From assembly GCA_947165145.1 (NCBI GenBank), contig CAMUZG010000014.1, forward strand, positions 1 to 58,095: 58,095 nucleotides of DNA, in the 5' to 3' direction. Made by a program: the position numbers and the translations under genes. The DNA comes from an uncultured Selenomonadales bacterium. GTDB taxonomy: Bacteria > Bacillota > Negativicutes > Selenomonadales > Selenomonadaceae. Every line of letters starts with the position of its first letter. Within the stretch, counting starts at the first letter, position 1. Under the pieces are notes generated by a model. The model saw nothing but the letters and a program-made list of their open reading frames with translations, searched no databases and was not told the origin of the DNA. Shown here piece after piece: positions 1 through 12,100 of this stretch.

Positions 1-3000
1 TTCATTGGAAATTTCGTCTTCGTCGTCGCCACCGAGAATCGTGACGTTCGCGCCGGAGTTGGTGATTTCGTTGTTTGCGTTGATGAAGACGCTGTCGCCG
101 TAGTTCTCGATGTAGTCCGTGCCGCTGAGTCCTTTAATCGTAAGGTAGTCGACAAAATTTGTGATGTAGTCGTTGTATTCGGTTGCATTGAAGGTTGCGC
201 GATTAATGCCGTTGAGCGTGCCGACCAAATTGAATTCGTATTCGTTGGCATTGCCTTCGATTGCAACGTTCGCCGAGAATCCAGCCGCGTCAAGCGTGAC
301 GGTGCCGTCTTCACCGACGCTGAAGCCGCCCGTGATTGAAGTTATGCCGCTGATTTCAATATCAGCCGTGCCGACGCTGCCGCCCATGAACGTGATTGAG
401 CTTAAGCCGTCGCCGTCGAAATAATCTGCCGTGCGACCGACCATGTAGGAAGCAATGCCGTTGCCGAGCGTCCAATCATCAGCAATCGATTTATCTCTGT
501 CGAGGTTCACGCCGCTGAGACTGAACTTGTAGCCGTTGCCGACAGAAATTGTATCGCCGACATGGAGCTTGTTGAGCGCACTCGCACCGAGCGTGACGAT
601 TTTGTTAACGCTGTCGACGGAGATGTGAGCCGATGAGCTCAAGCCGTGAATCGTGAAGAGCGTCTCATCTGCAGACTGATTTTGGTAAGTGAGGTCGGTG
701 CCGATGAGTGTTGCGCCCGAAGTCGTCCAAGCTTTGTAAGAAATGCTATCGGTGCCAGGATCGTTCCAACCTTCTTCAAGCGTTGCAAGAGGAGCAATGC
801 CTTGGATTCTCAAGCTACCGACGTTAACGCCATTTCCGCCGCCCGTGAGTGTTCCGCCTGAGCTGAGTTTGATGACGTCGCCGACAGTGAAATCTGCAAC
901 TTCAAAGTAAGTTATGCCCGCCGCAACGCTGACGGTGTCGTTGCCCGCGCCGAGAGTGAGATGGTCGCCATTGCCGTTGAGTTGAATGTAATCGGAACCG
1001 CCGCCCGCGTCGATAACGTTGCCATTACCGCAGACGGTGATGTAATCGTTGCCCGCGCCGAGAGTGATGTAGTTGCCCGTCGTCGCGTAGACAGTGTCGG
1101 AGCCTGCGCCCGCGTTGATTCTGTTGCCATTACCGCTGACGCTGATGAAGTCTGCACCGCTACCACCCACGATGAAGTTGGTTGCCGCCGCGAAGATTGT
1201 ATTGGCACCGTCGCTCGCGTCGATTGTGTTGTTGCTACTGCTGACACTGATAAAGTCTGCGTCTTTGCCCGTCGTGATGTAGTTGCCGCCCGTTGCGAAG
1301 ATTGTGTTGGCACCGTCGCCCGCGTCGATTGTGTTGTTGTCACTGGTAACGCTGATGAAGTCTGCGCCACTGCCCACGGTGATAAAGTTTTGATAATGCG
1401 CGATGACAGTGTTGGAGCCGCCGCCCGCGTAGATGAAGTTACAGCTGTTCGCGAAGATTGAATCGTTGCCGTCGCCCGTGATGATTGTGTCGTAGTCGCT
1501 ACTGTATGCGTTGATGATGTTGTTGCCGCCCGCCGCGTTCAACGAGAGTTTCGAGCCGCTTATGGTGATTGTGTCGGCAGTGCTGAGACCCATGAAGCTC
1601 TTGCCGTTGAAGAGACTGTCATACGTGCTTTGCAAGTAGAGCGCGTAGTTGCCGTCGTTGCTGACGACGCTGACGAGTGAATCAAAGCCGTTCGCGAAGA
1701 GATTGGCGTTGTTGCCGTTGACGTTGAAGTTGTTCGTGTTGGTTATGCCGCTGAGTTCAAGTTGCGTGTCGCCGTCGAATTTAGGAACGTAATTGATGAT
1801 GGTTGAGCCGCTCGCTAACGTGAAGCCGTCAGTCATTGCGCCGGTAACATATTTTGCAACGGAAACGCCGTCATGTTTCCAACCTGCGCCGTCGTCGTCG
1901 TAAGCACTCGGACCTGCAACGTTGACAAGTTCAAAGGTGTAGCCGTAATCGCTGGTGATTGAGATGTCGTGCTTGATACCAGTGAGAGCCGTGCTGTCGA
2001 CTTTGACCGTGGTGCCTTCGAGCGTGAGACCCGCCGACGCACCGAGACCGTTAATCGTGAAGATGTTCTGCGGATTCGCGCCCGTGTTCCACGTGAGCTG
2101 ACCATGACTCAACGCCGCGCCCGCAACTGTTTCTTTGCGATAAGAAATCGTGTTGCCGACCGGTGCTGACCAGCCGCTGTTGACCGTCGCGATTGATTCG
2201 ATTCCGTAAATGCTGACGTCGCCGACTTTGATTCCGCCTTCAATCGTCGTGATGTCGCCAGTCAAGCCCGTGATGAGGTCGTCCGCGTTGAAATTGTCAA
2301 CGGTGATGTTCGTGAAGTTGCTCGCGATGTTGATTGTATCAGCCGCAGTGTCGTTGCCGAGGTCGATGAAGTTATCATTGCCCTTGACGTTGAAGATGTC
2401 CGCGCCGCTTTGACCGTAGACTTTCAAGCCCGTGCCGTCAACCGTGATTGTGTCAGCAGTGTCGAGACCGTAGAACGACTTGCCGCCCGTCAGATAGAAT
2501 TCGTAATCGGTGTTGCTGATGACGCTTGCATTGGTGAAGTTTGTAGACGTGAGCGTGATGACTTTATCGTTCGGATTATCAATCGCTGACGAAATGCCGC
2601 TGAGAATGACTTCAGCCGAGCCAACCGTTTCGTTGCGATAATTGATTGCGCCTTCGAGCGTGTACGCGCCTTTGAGCGTTGTCGCCGCGAGTGTCGTCCT
2701 GCCTCCGTCGAGATTGCTCCACATCATGCCCGTGTCGGAATATTTCAAGCCGTCGATAGTTACGGTCTGATTGCCCGACGTGACAGTGATTGAATTGTCG
2801 CTGAACTTGCCGATAGCCGAAATGCCGCCCGCGAACTTGATGACGTCATCAGTGCCGAAATGACTGACGCTGAAGTTGGTGACGCCCGCGCCGACGCTGA
2901 TGATGTCCGCACCATCTTCCACGTCAACAGTCGCGCCGTCGCCGCCGAACAGGTTGACAAGGTCGTTGTCCTTGCCGCCGTCGATGTAAGCGTTGTTGGC

Positions 3001-3110
3001 GTAGTTCGTGATAGTATCGTTGTTGTCGCCGCCGAAGATTGAGGCGTTCGCGCCGCTGTTCGTGAAGATGTCCGCGCCGCTCTGACCATAAATCTTGATT
3101 CCCGCAACGT
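1..3110 (-). repeat. RTX-like glycine-rich calcium-binding motifs in the giant protein
   Basis: In the translated minus frame, clusters of GG/GA-x-G-N/S-D-x-h motifs occur at about 2890-3090 (FGGDNNDTITNY, DGGKDNDLVNLFGG), 900-1560 (a dense run including TVGSGADFISV, NAGAGSDTVYAT and LGAGNDTVSV) and 1-60 (ILGGDDEDEISNE). These resemble hemolysin-type nonapeptide repeats. They alternate with segments such as FTVGDVIKLSSGG that occur in large RTX adhesins. The array continues past base 1. Confidence 0.75.
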
Positions 3111-6100
3111 CGTTGGTGATTGTGTCACCTTTTGCAGTGTCGAGACCATAGAAGACTTTATTCGGAGCCGCGCCGGTAATCGAGAGTTTGTAGCCGCCGT
3201 CGTTGTTCGTGAGAGTCGCGCCGCTGTCCACAAAATAATATGCATTGATAGCCAGACCGTTGTCGATTGTATCGAAGCCGGTGATTCCGTTAACGCCGTT
3301 AATCTGCAGGGAATCAATCGCGCCGACCGTTGCGTGATGAGTATAAGCAGAATCGGAACCTTTCAGCCAGTACGACTCAAGAGACTGCGTGCCGTAAACA
3401 GCGATATTGCCATCTCTTTGTTGCCAAGCGGTAGTCGCAGTTCTCGCGTTATCATCGACAATGACGCCGTCGATTGTCAATTTGAGCGCAGTACTTGTCA
3501 AACCTTCCAAAATCTTCGTGAGCTTGATTTCAGTCGTTTCACCGTCGTTAGTGTCGAGACTGAGCGCGGCTTGTTTCAAATTGACGGTAATGCCCGTGAA
3601 CGTGGAATTGTCGGAGCCTTCAAATTTTATCGTGCCGATTGCGGTATTTGTTGTCGTGTCTGTTATTGTAGCCGTCTTGGTGGCGTTGTCGTAGGTAAGT
3701 GTGAATTCGCCCTTGAGATTTGTGACGTTGAAGAGAGGTTGCGCAGTTCCCGCCGCATTAGCCGTTATCTTTGTCGTGGAAGCTGTGGTCGGGTCTTCGT
3801 AGGTGTAGTATTTGAGGAAAGCGGGCGTCGTGTAGATGTATTTCGTTGAATCGCTTGGATCAGCAGTCAACTCGCCGCCGTTCGACTCTGTTGTGACTTG
3901 ATAAGGCGTCTTGGGAACGTCGTCAGCAACTTTCATCGTGTAGCCCGTGATGGACGTCATGCCGTCTTTATCTTTGGCGGACAATTCGACTTTGCCTGTC
4001 ATGGGCAACATCTCTTCATTGAACGTGAAGATTTTGTTTGCCGCGTCGAACGTGACAAGCGCATTAGCATTGCCAAAGTTGACAGTTTTATTCGGTTGCA
4101 AGCCGCTGATTGTGACGGTTTCGGCTTTCTCTTCCGCATGATAAACGAACGAGTTGATGTCAGATGTATCCGGCGTTATGTAAGCGTTGTTGTGCTCTGC
4201 CGTGTATTCATAGGTGCCGCCAGTACTAGTTTCTTCGAAGGAAGACGACTTGGTAACCGTTCTGAGAGTCTCATCGACAGCAAGCTTGTACGTGATCGTG
4301 TTGTCGGCGTTGTCTTCGAGGTCGGTGATCGTGATTGTTCTAGTCGTTTCGCCGTCAGCAACAGGATTGACAATGTCTAAACTCGTCAGCGTGAAGATGC
4401 CGTTGGTGACGTTGCCAACTTCTACACTGTTGAGCGTGATTTTGCCGTTGTTGTTGCCGCTGACAGTCAAGTTGTCTGCAAGACCGACGATAGTGAATTG
4501 CTGACCGCCGCTTTGCGGATGATAAGTGTAGCCGTTGCTTTCTTCCGTGACGTATTCTTTATGACCGCTCGCCGTGTAGGTGTAGCCGTTGGTGGCGTTG
4601 CCAGTGAAAGCTTCGGAAATCGGGTCGCCCGTGTCTGTCGTTGTGATGTTGCTCGTAATGTCGAGACTGTAAGCGATGCTGTCGCCTGAATTAGTGTCCG
4701 AGAGGGTGATTGCTTGCTCGGCTGCGTTGGGCGATTTGTAGAAGATTGCGTCGTAAAGCGTGACCGTACCTTTGGTGTTGTTTTCACTGAACGCAACCGA
4801 AGCGATTTTAAGATTCGCGGTGTATTCGCTCGGCTCGTACTTGCCTTTTTCTGCAGCGGTGAGATTGGCGAACTGGGCGGCGGTGATTGGCGTGATGTTC
4901 TTGTAGGTGCTGTCGGATTGTTTCTCGTAGTTAGCTTTTTCATCGGCGGGAAGTTCGTTGTATTCTGCTTCGTCAATCGTCGTAGTGCTGAGATAAGCAC
5001 TCGGCTTGTAGTCTGTTTTGTCGCCGCTGAGAAGGTTGTACTCTGCCAGTGAGAGTGTGCGGTCAGCGGAGATGTTTCCGTTTTCGTCCAGCGTAAAGTT
5101 CGTTAAGCCGGTGTTCGCCAATCCGTAGAGTTTAAAGCTTTGTTGACCGTTCGCGTTTTTGTAGCCGACTTGCGTTCCGTCTGTAGACAAGTAGTAGCCT
5201 GCAGCGTTACCTGGTGCTTTGTATGTGAGCGTGCCTGATGAGAACGTAACTTCAGCGGGTTTGTCTGCGCTACTGTCCACGTTTTCATCCAATACAAATT
5301 TGTATTTAGTGTTTCCGCTGGTTTCGTCGGTGAGTGTGATTATACTGTCGCTCACAGAGGGATTTGACGGAAGAGCAAGCCAATAAAGCGTGACGGTTTT
5401 GCTTTCTTTGACAATCTTGCCGTAGTTGGTGCCGCCGTAATACAAAGTGCCGTCACTTAGAACCTCAAGGTCGCCTGCCACGTTGAGAGAGCCCGTGAGC
5501 TTGAGCTTGTCAACGAGACCGGAGTCGCCCACAGTTTCTTTGCCTTTAACGAAAGTGTAGGAGTTGGAATAGGTATCGTCGCCGTCAATTTTATATTCTC
5601 GTGGGTTTTCCACAAATTTATCGACGGATTTGCCAGTCTTGTAAGTGAAAGTAGCAGGGGCGTTACCGCTTGCCGCTGTGTACTCGAATTGTTCTTTGGT
5701 TTCACCGTCGGGATTCAAGAGATCTTTGAATTCTGAGCCGTCTGCTTCGGAGAGCACCAAAATGTAATCGTATTTGCCAGCTTGCTTGTCTTCTAATTTG
5801 ACCGTAAAGCCGTCGGTGTCTGCGTCGTAAGAAGGAAGAGCGGCTTTTTTCGTGAGCGTGATAGTGTATCCGTCATACGTGCCGACAACATTGTTTGCTT
5901 TGTAAGAATCGCCTGTGTAGATTTCGTACTTGTAATTAGCAGTTTTGTGAAGTTTCAAGCCGCTAGCCAAGCCGCTGATTGTACAATAGTCGCCATTGGC
6001 TCTGTTGGTGAGCGGTGTAATTTTCGTGATATAAGTGTTGCCGTTATTGTCCTGCGTCGAAGCAAAGCCCGCAATGAATTCGTCCGTCGTGAAGGTGTAA

Positions 6101-9100
6101 GTGTCACTTTTGCCGCTGACGAGTTCGAGCTTGCCGTCATTGTGTGCGCCCCTGTAGTTCGTTGCAACGTCATTGGCGAGCTTGATTGTGTAATTCGGCG
6201 GATTTGTGGCATTGCCAAAGTCAACGGTTACCTCTTCAGTCCATTCGGTGCCGACTGTGGTTATCGTATCAAGGCTAACCTCGTTACCAGTTTTGAGAGC
6301 GGCGTCGCCAAGAATCGTGATGACAAATTCAGTGATTGCACCAGTGGAGCTGTCACGGACTTCGTCTACTTTGACGTAATTGTTAAGAACTGGTGATATG
6401 GTTTCTTTTTTATTCTGGCGTCCAAAATTCGTCACTTGAGTGATGTGAAGGTTGAAAGACTGTGCTGTATCGTTAGTAATGCCCTCTGAACTGTACGTGT
6501 AGGAAGCGGAGCCTTGTTTGAGATAGTGGGTTGTGGCAGTACTCGAAGTGTAAGTGTAAATGCCGTTTGATTGGTCGGTACTTGTCCAAGGTGTCGTGTT
6601 GGTATTGCCTGTGTTCAGCGCGTCGAGATTGAGCGACAAATCAACCGTCGGTGTTGTCGTATCGATCTGTTCAACTTTAATGTTGTCGCCGTCAGAAACG
6701 TTGAGTGCGCCTTTATCAGTGATTTCGAACGCGTAGCCCGCAATGCCGCTGCCGTCCTGTGCGAGTGTCACGACGAGTGTACCGACTGCGCCTGATTCAC
6801 CTGTGCCACCTTCTGTAGCAGATGCTTTCGTTCCGTTGATTGTGTAAGTTATGGTGCCTTTGGTTGAGTCGTATACGCCGCTGTCGAAAGACAAATCGCT
6901 TGCAAAGCCCGTGAGTTTGAATTTTTCGCCGCCGAACGTGTCGCGTACGCAAGTGATCTCGTTGCCCGACGCCGTGAAATATTTGTCGTTGTAGCTGGGC
7001 AAAGTGATGATGAAGTTGTTGTTATCGTTGTTTTTGGTGACCGTGCCGATGTCATTGATATTTGGTGTTGCGTAGCCGAGAACGCCTTCAGTTGCTGTCA
7101 GTGTGGTTGAAGTGTCGCCGTCTGCGCGGACGAGAGTAATCTTTTCGCCCTTTGCGATGTTATCCGGCAACAAAGATTCATTGATCAGCGTGATGGCGTT
7201 ATTGGTCTCGTCGTAGTAGATTGAGTTGGCAACATCGTTGAACGATGCTTCACTCTTAAGGTTGGTGATTGTGAAGACTTTGGTTGGGTCTTCTTGTTTG
7301 TAGATGTATTTGCTGCCGCTCTTGTAGGTGTAAGCGATTGTGCGATTAGGGGCTTTGTAGGTGTAAGTGCCAGGGGGTTCAGTCTCCTTGAGATCAGGAG
7401 ATGATTCGGTGTAACCACTGTTTGCAGTGTATTCTTCGCTGTATTGGTAGTTAGTGCCGAAATCAAGCGAGTATTCGACTTCGGTGTCGCCGGGGTTTTC
7501 GCCGATAACGTTCGTCAAGACAATCTCAACTTTGCCGTCCGAGTTGAAAGCTTTCAATGCGTCGGTGCTCGTCAGCTTGAGAACAGTCGGAGCCGTCTCG
7601 CCGTCTTTAGCCACGAATTCGCCGAGAGATGTCTCGTGATCGGGGTCGGACTCTGCGTAGATATTGCCATTAACAACAGTCAAGCCGTCCTTGAGACCGG
7701 TGATTGTGAATTGCTGACCGCCCGTCTGCGTATGATAGGTGTATTTGTTATCTTCCGAGGTAAACGTGACGTATTCATCGCGTTTGCTTGCCGTGTAGGT
7801 GTAGCCGTTGGTGCTGTTGCCAATGAAGGTTGCGGCGGTTTGCGTTGTTTCGGAAGTCGTGATTTGTTTACTGTCGACAGCCAAAACGTATTTAATGCCG
7901 TCAACCGTGTTGTCGGTGAGCGTGATTGTTTGTTCGTTTGTAGTGAACGCGGCTTTCTGCAACGTGACGGTGCAATCAACATCAGAGCCGTTACCTGCCG
8001 TGACGCTTTCGATTGTGGCAATGGTGATAGGCTCTTTGGATTTGTAGTTGCTTCCGTCCGCCGTGTATTTGGCTCTGTCGGTCGAGGAAAGTTCTTCCCA
8101 TTGATCCGCAGTGAGTATTTCCGTTGCGGTGATTTCGGTGTCGGTTGCGGCGAAGCCAGTCCATCTGTCTTTCTCCAAACCGATAATCTGGAACGGTTGC
8201 CCGCCGCTTTGTTTGACGTGCGAAACTTCGTTAGTGATGTTGTCGAACGTGAAGTAGTCGCGCCTGGTAATTTTCGCCGTGTAAGTGCATACAAAATCAT
8301 TGCCCGATTCACTGGTTGCGATGTCCGCATTTACCGAACTGTCGTTTGTGCCGTTGTAGAGTTTGCCGCTTGTCGGGTCGTAATCGTTGCTGAATTCGTC
8401 TGTCTTAAAGCTGAGAGTGAGATTCGCGGCGTCAATATTGGTTTCTGTGCCACCAACGTTGCTTTTGCCGCTGAAAGAAATCTTGCCGCCCTCTTGGAGA
8501 TTTTCAACGAAAGATTTGTTGATTTCAACGCTGTAGCTCTGAAGCGTATATTGACCGTCGACAAGCGCGAATGTCGGCGTGACGGTGAACAAACTACTGC
8601 TTTCGCCTGTTGGAACGGTGCTAAAGTTATCAGTGCCGAGCCCGCTGACCGTGACGGTGCCGCTTGTCGCTTGGAAGTGTTTGATGATCTTTTTGTTGTC
8701 GTCTTTAACGGTGTAGTAATCTTTGTAGGTTGCCGTGGTGTAAGTTGCCGTGTTTTCACCAAGGTTGACATTACCATAGCTTTCTGCGGTATCAATGGGC
8801 GGAACGTCATTTGTCAGCTTGTTCACGCCGTCGCCGAGAGCAAGGTTGGTGTACGAACTGCCGTTTTCAGGTGTCAGCTCAATGTCACCGAACTTTGTCT
8901 CGTCAAGAGCGTCTTTGGTGATTGTAACTGTGTTGTCGCTAAGGGTGACTTCAGTCTTGATGCTTGTAAGATCATTTTCGCTGGTGTATCTCAAGCCGCT
9001 GAGCGTGAAGTAAGTATCCTGATTTTCCGCGCTGTGGAAGGTGTATTTATTACTTGTAGACGCGTCCTTCGTCCAAGATTCAGCGCGTTCTTTGAGACCG

Positions 9101-12100
9101 TAAGTTGCCTTGGTGCTGTCAATCGTAATCCATTCAGCCGTGCGGTTGGCAAGTGATGTTGCGGAAGAACTGCTTGCAACCGTATTGCTACCGTTGGTGA
9201 TTGTCAGCGTGCCGGTGGTTGTCATTTCGACAGTCTCTGGCGTTGCGTTAAATGCAGTCCACAGCTCTTGTCTGAGCGTGACATTATAGCCGTCCGTCGC
9301 GTTACCACTGAACGTGCCGAGCGTGACAGTTGTTTCGTCCTTCGTTGCGGTGATAGTGCCGTCATTTTCGACGCTGATTGTGTAGCCAGTGAGGTTGGGC
9401 AATCCCTTGATAGTGAACGGTGTAGTTGAATCGACTGCCGCCGCGAACGTGTAAGTTTTGTTGTCGGTCGTCGTATAGCCTGCAGACTTCGCTTCGGTGT
9501 GGTATTCAAGTGTCGTGCCGTCCGTGCCGTTCGGCTTGAAATGCGCCGCTGTAGTTTGGATTTCCGTCAGACCTGTCAGCGTGTAGTCGCCATCGCTGAT
9601 TGTAATTTGTTCGCCGTCCGTGAGATCGCTAGTGTTCTTCAAGATAGCGGAATTCAGCGTGACTGCTTTATCGTTGACCGTGAGGTAATCGCTGAGTGTG
9701 TAGTTGACGGGAATTGTAGTATTAGCGAGAGCCGTGCCTCTGAGCGTGAACGAGCCTCTGTCCATCTCTGCGGTGTAAGTGTAGGAATTAGTTGCGCCTG
9801 CCGTTGTCGAAGCGAAGTGTTCGCCGACGTAGTTTTTCTTGAATGTGTAGGTGCTGTTAGTGCTGTCGTAGCTGAGCGTGTCAGCCGCAGTCGGAGCCGT
9901 GAGGGAATATCCTTCGATACTCTTGATGGTTGCATTGTTGGTTACGGCGATTGTGCCGAGCGTTGAAGGCAGAGCAGTAGTTTTAATTTCGACTTCATAG
10001 GTGTCTCCGTTCTTGGTGACCGTTACGCTATTGCCGAGAGTGACTTTGGTCGTGTCCGTTGACAAGCCGCTGATTTCAAACGTGTCCTTGTTGGCTTCGG
10101 CGATGTGTGTGACTTTGGTGTTATTATTGGAGCCTTGATTGTAAGCAGGCGTGTAAGCCGAAGTGTAAGTATAAGTGCCGTCGCTTCCAGTTTTCGGTTC
10201 AAGGGTTGCTGTCGTTTCGTTGGGTACCGTCGTTTGGAAAGCAGTGCCATTGCTGTCAGTCAGCGTGTAGGTTTGACTATTTCCGTTCGTCAGCGTGATT
10301 GACTGGTTGTCGCCCAAAGCATTGACGATTGCGTCTGTGAGATTGACTTGATTGTTGGTGCTGTCGACTTTGATGTCGCTGAATGCGTCGGATTTCAGTC
10401 CGCTGAGCGTGAAGAGAGTTGTGCGTTCGACTTTCGCCGTGAATGTGAACGAGTTGTTGTTATTATCCGTCCAGTAATTGTTGGTGTTAGTGCTACTCGA
10501 CAGATAAGTATTCGAGTAAATCCCGTTGTTTTCGGTTGCAGTGCCCCAACCTGCGTTTGCCGACGTTGCTGTTTGCTCAATATTGCTGTCCAGTGTCAAT
10601 GTGTAGTTGTCGCTTGTATTATCAGTCAATGCAACAGTAAAGGTGCCGTTGTCTGTTATCGTGGGCAGAGCGTTTTGATTGAGCACGACTGCATAGGTCG
10701 CCGAGTCGCCTTCGCCAGTCTTCGTGAACGTGCCGATTTCTGTGCCTTTATCATTTTCATCGACATAACCGCTGTAAATTTTGCCGTCGTCAACGGTGAG
10801 TGAGGTGATAGAGCTGTTGAGCCCCGTGAGCTTGAAGAGAACTTCGCCGCCACTTTCAGCAGTCCACGTGTAGGAATTTTTCGCGCCATTAGTCGGAGCA
10901 TAGCCGGCGTTGAAGCTTTCGGTCTTGTACTCGAAAGTGCCGCTACCGTTCAAATAGAAGCCTTCCTGGTCTTTCGAAGTGACTGCCAGCGGATTTTCCA
11001 GCGTGTAAGTGGGACCGTTCGTTGACGTGAGCGAAAGAGTGTCCGATTTTTTCAGGAGACTTTCGGCGATCGAAACTGTGTAGCCGTTCGTCGCGTTGCC
11101 GCCAACCGTGACTTTGCCCGCTTGATTGTTGTCGGTGATGTTCAGACCTGTAAGTTGGAATTTCGCGTAGGTTGAAGCGTCTTGTTCAGCGTGATAGGTG
11201 TATTCATTAGTCGCGTCGCTACTTGTGTAAGCGGAAGTGTGTGCGCCCGTGTAAAGACCGTCGGTTGTCAGCGTGGCAGCGGTTGTGGGAGCCGTAGATT
11301 GTTCATTGAACGCGTTGCCTAATTGAAGGGTGTAGGTAACGGCGTCATTTTCAGTGTCGGTGAGTTTAATGTTGATAGTGCCATTAGTCGGACTAGCTAA
11401 CACGTCAAGGTTGGTGAGCGTGACGGTGCCAGTGTATTTGCCAGGGTTACTGTTATCCGCAACAATTTCAACCGTGCCGAGTGATGTCGCGTTTTGAGCA
11501 AGAGTTTTAGTGCCATCCCCGTTGACGGTCACGTCGGTCGATTTGTAGATATTGTCGTTGTAAACCGTCAAGCCGTCTTTAAGACCGCTGATTGTGAACG
11601 TGGTGGCAGTTGTGCCGTCGTTGTAAGTGAGCGTGTTGGCACTTTTGATGTAGTAAGGGGATGTGGCTTGCGAAGAGTAAGTATAAACATCGTCGTTGTT
11701 TAATTTTGAGAAGGTTGCGCTTTGGTCATTTTTCGCGTCAGTTTCATTGTCGAAGATACGAGAATTTGTTAATTCTGTGGTATCGAAAGTCCAACTGGTT
11801 TGGGAAATTGTAAGTGCACCTGACGTCGGCAGAAGAGTATCTGATTTAATCTTGACTTTCGAGTTGTCTCTGTCAACTTCAATCGTGTTGTCGTTGAGAG
11901 ACGTGTTCACCGTCATACCGCTGATAGTGAACTCTGTTTGAGCCTCTTGCGCCGCTGTGTAGGTGTAAGTGGGTAGAGTATCCGTGTTATCCGTTGTCCA
12001 GTACGCAGATTTTTCTTTGCGTTGATATGTTGCAGTGCCGCCGTTGGGAACAGTATCTTGCTCCCAACCGTATTCATAATCAACAGTGCCATCGGTGGGT

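Noticed and set aside
7444-9156. A 570-codon open frame on the + strand inside the giant gene
   Set aside because: It is antisense to the continuous minus-strand giant frame. It lacks an SD, starts inside the repeat region, and its translation is low-complexity Cys/Val/Arg-rich, as expected for the complement of Thr/Asp/Gly codons.
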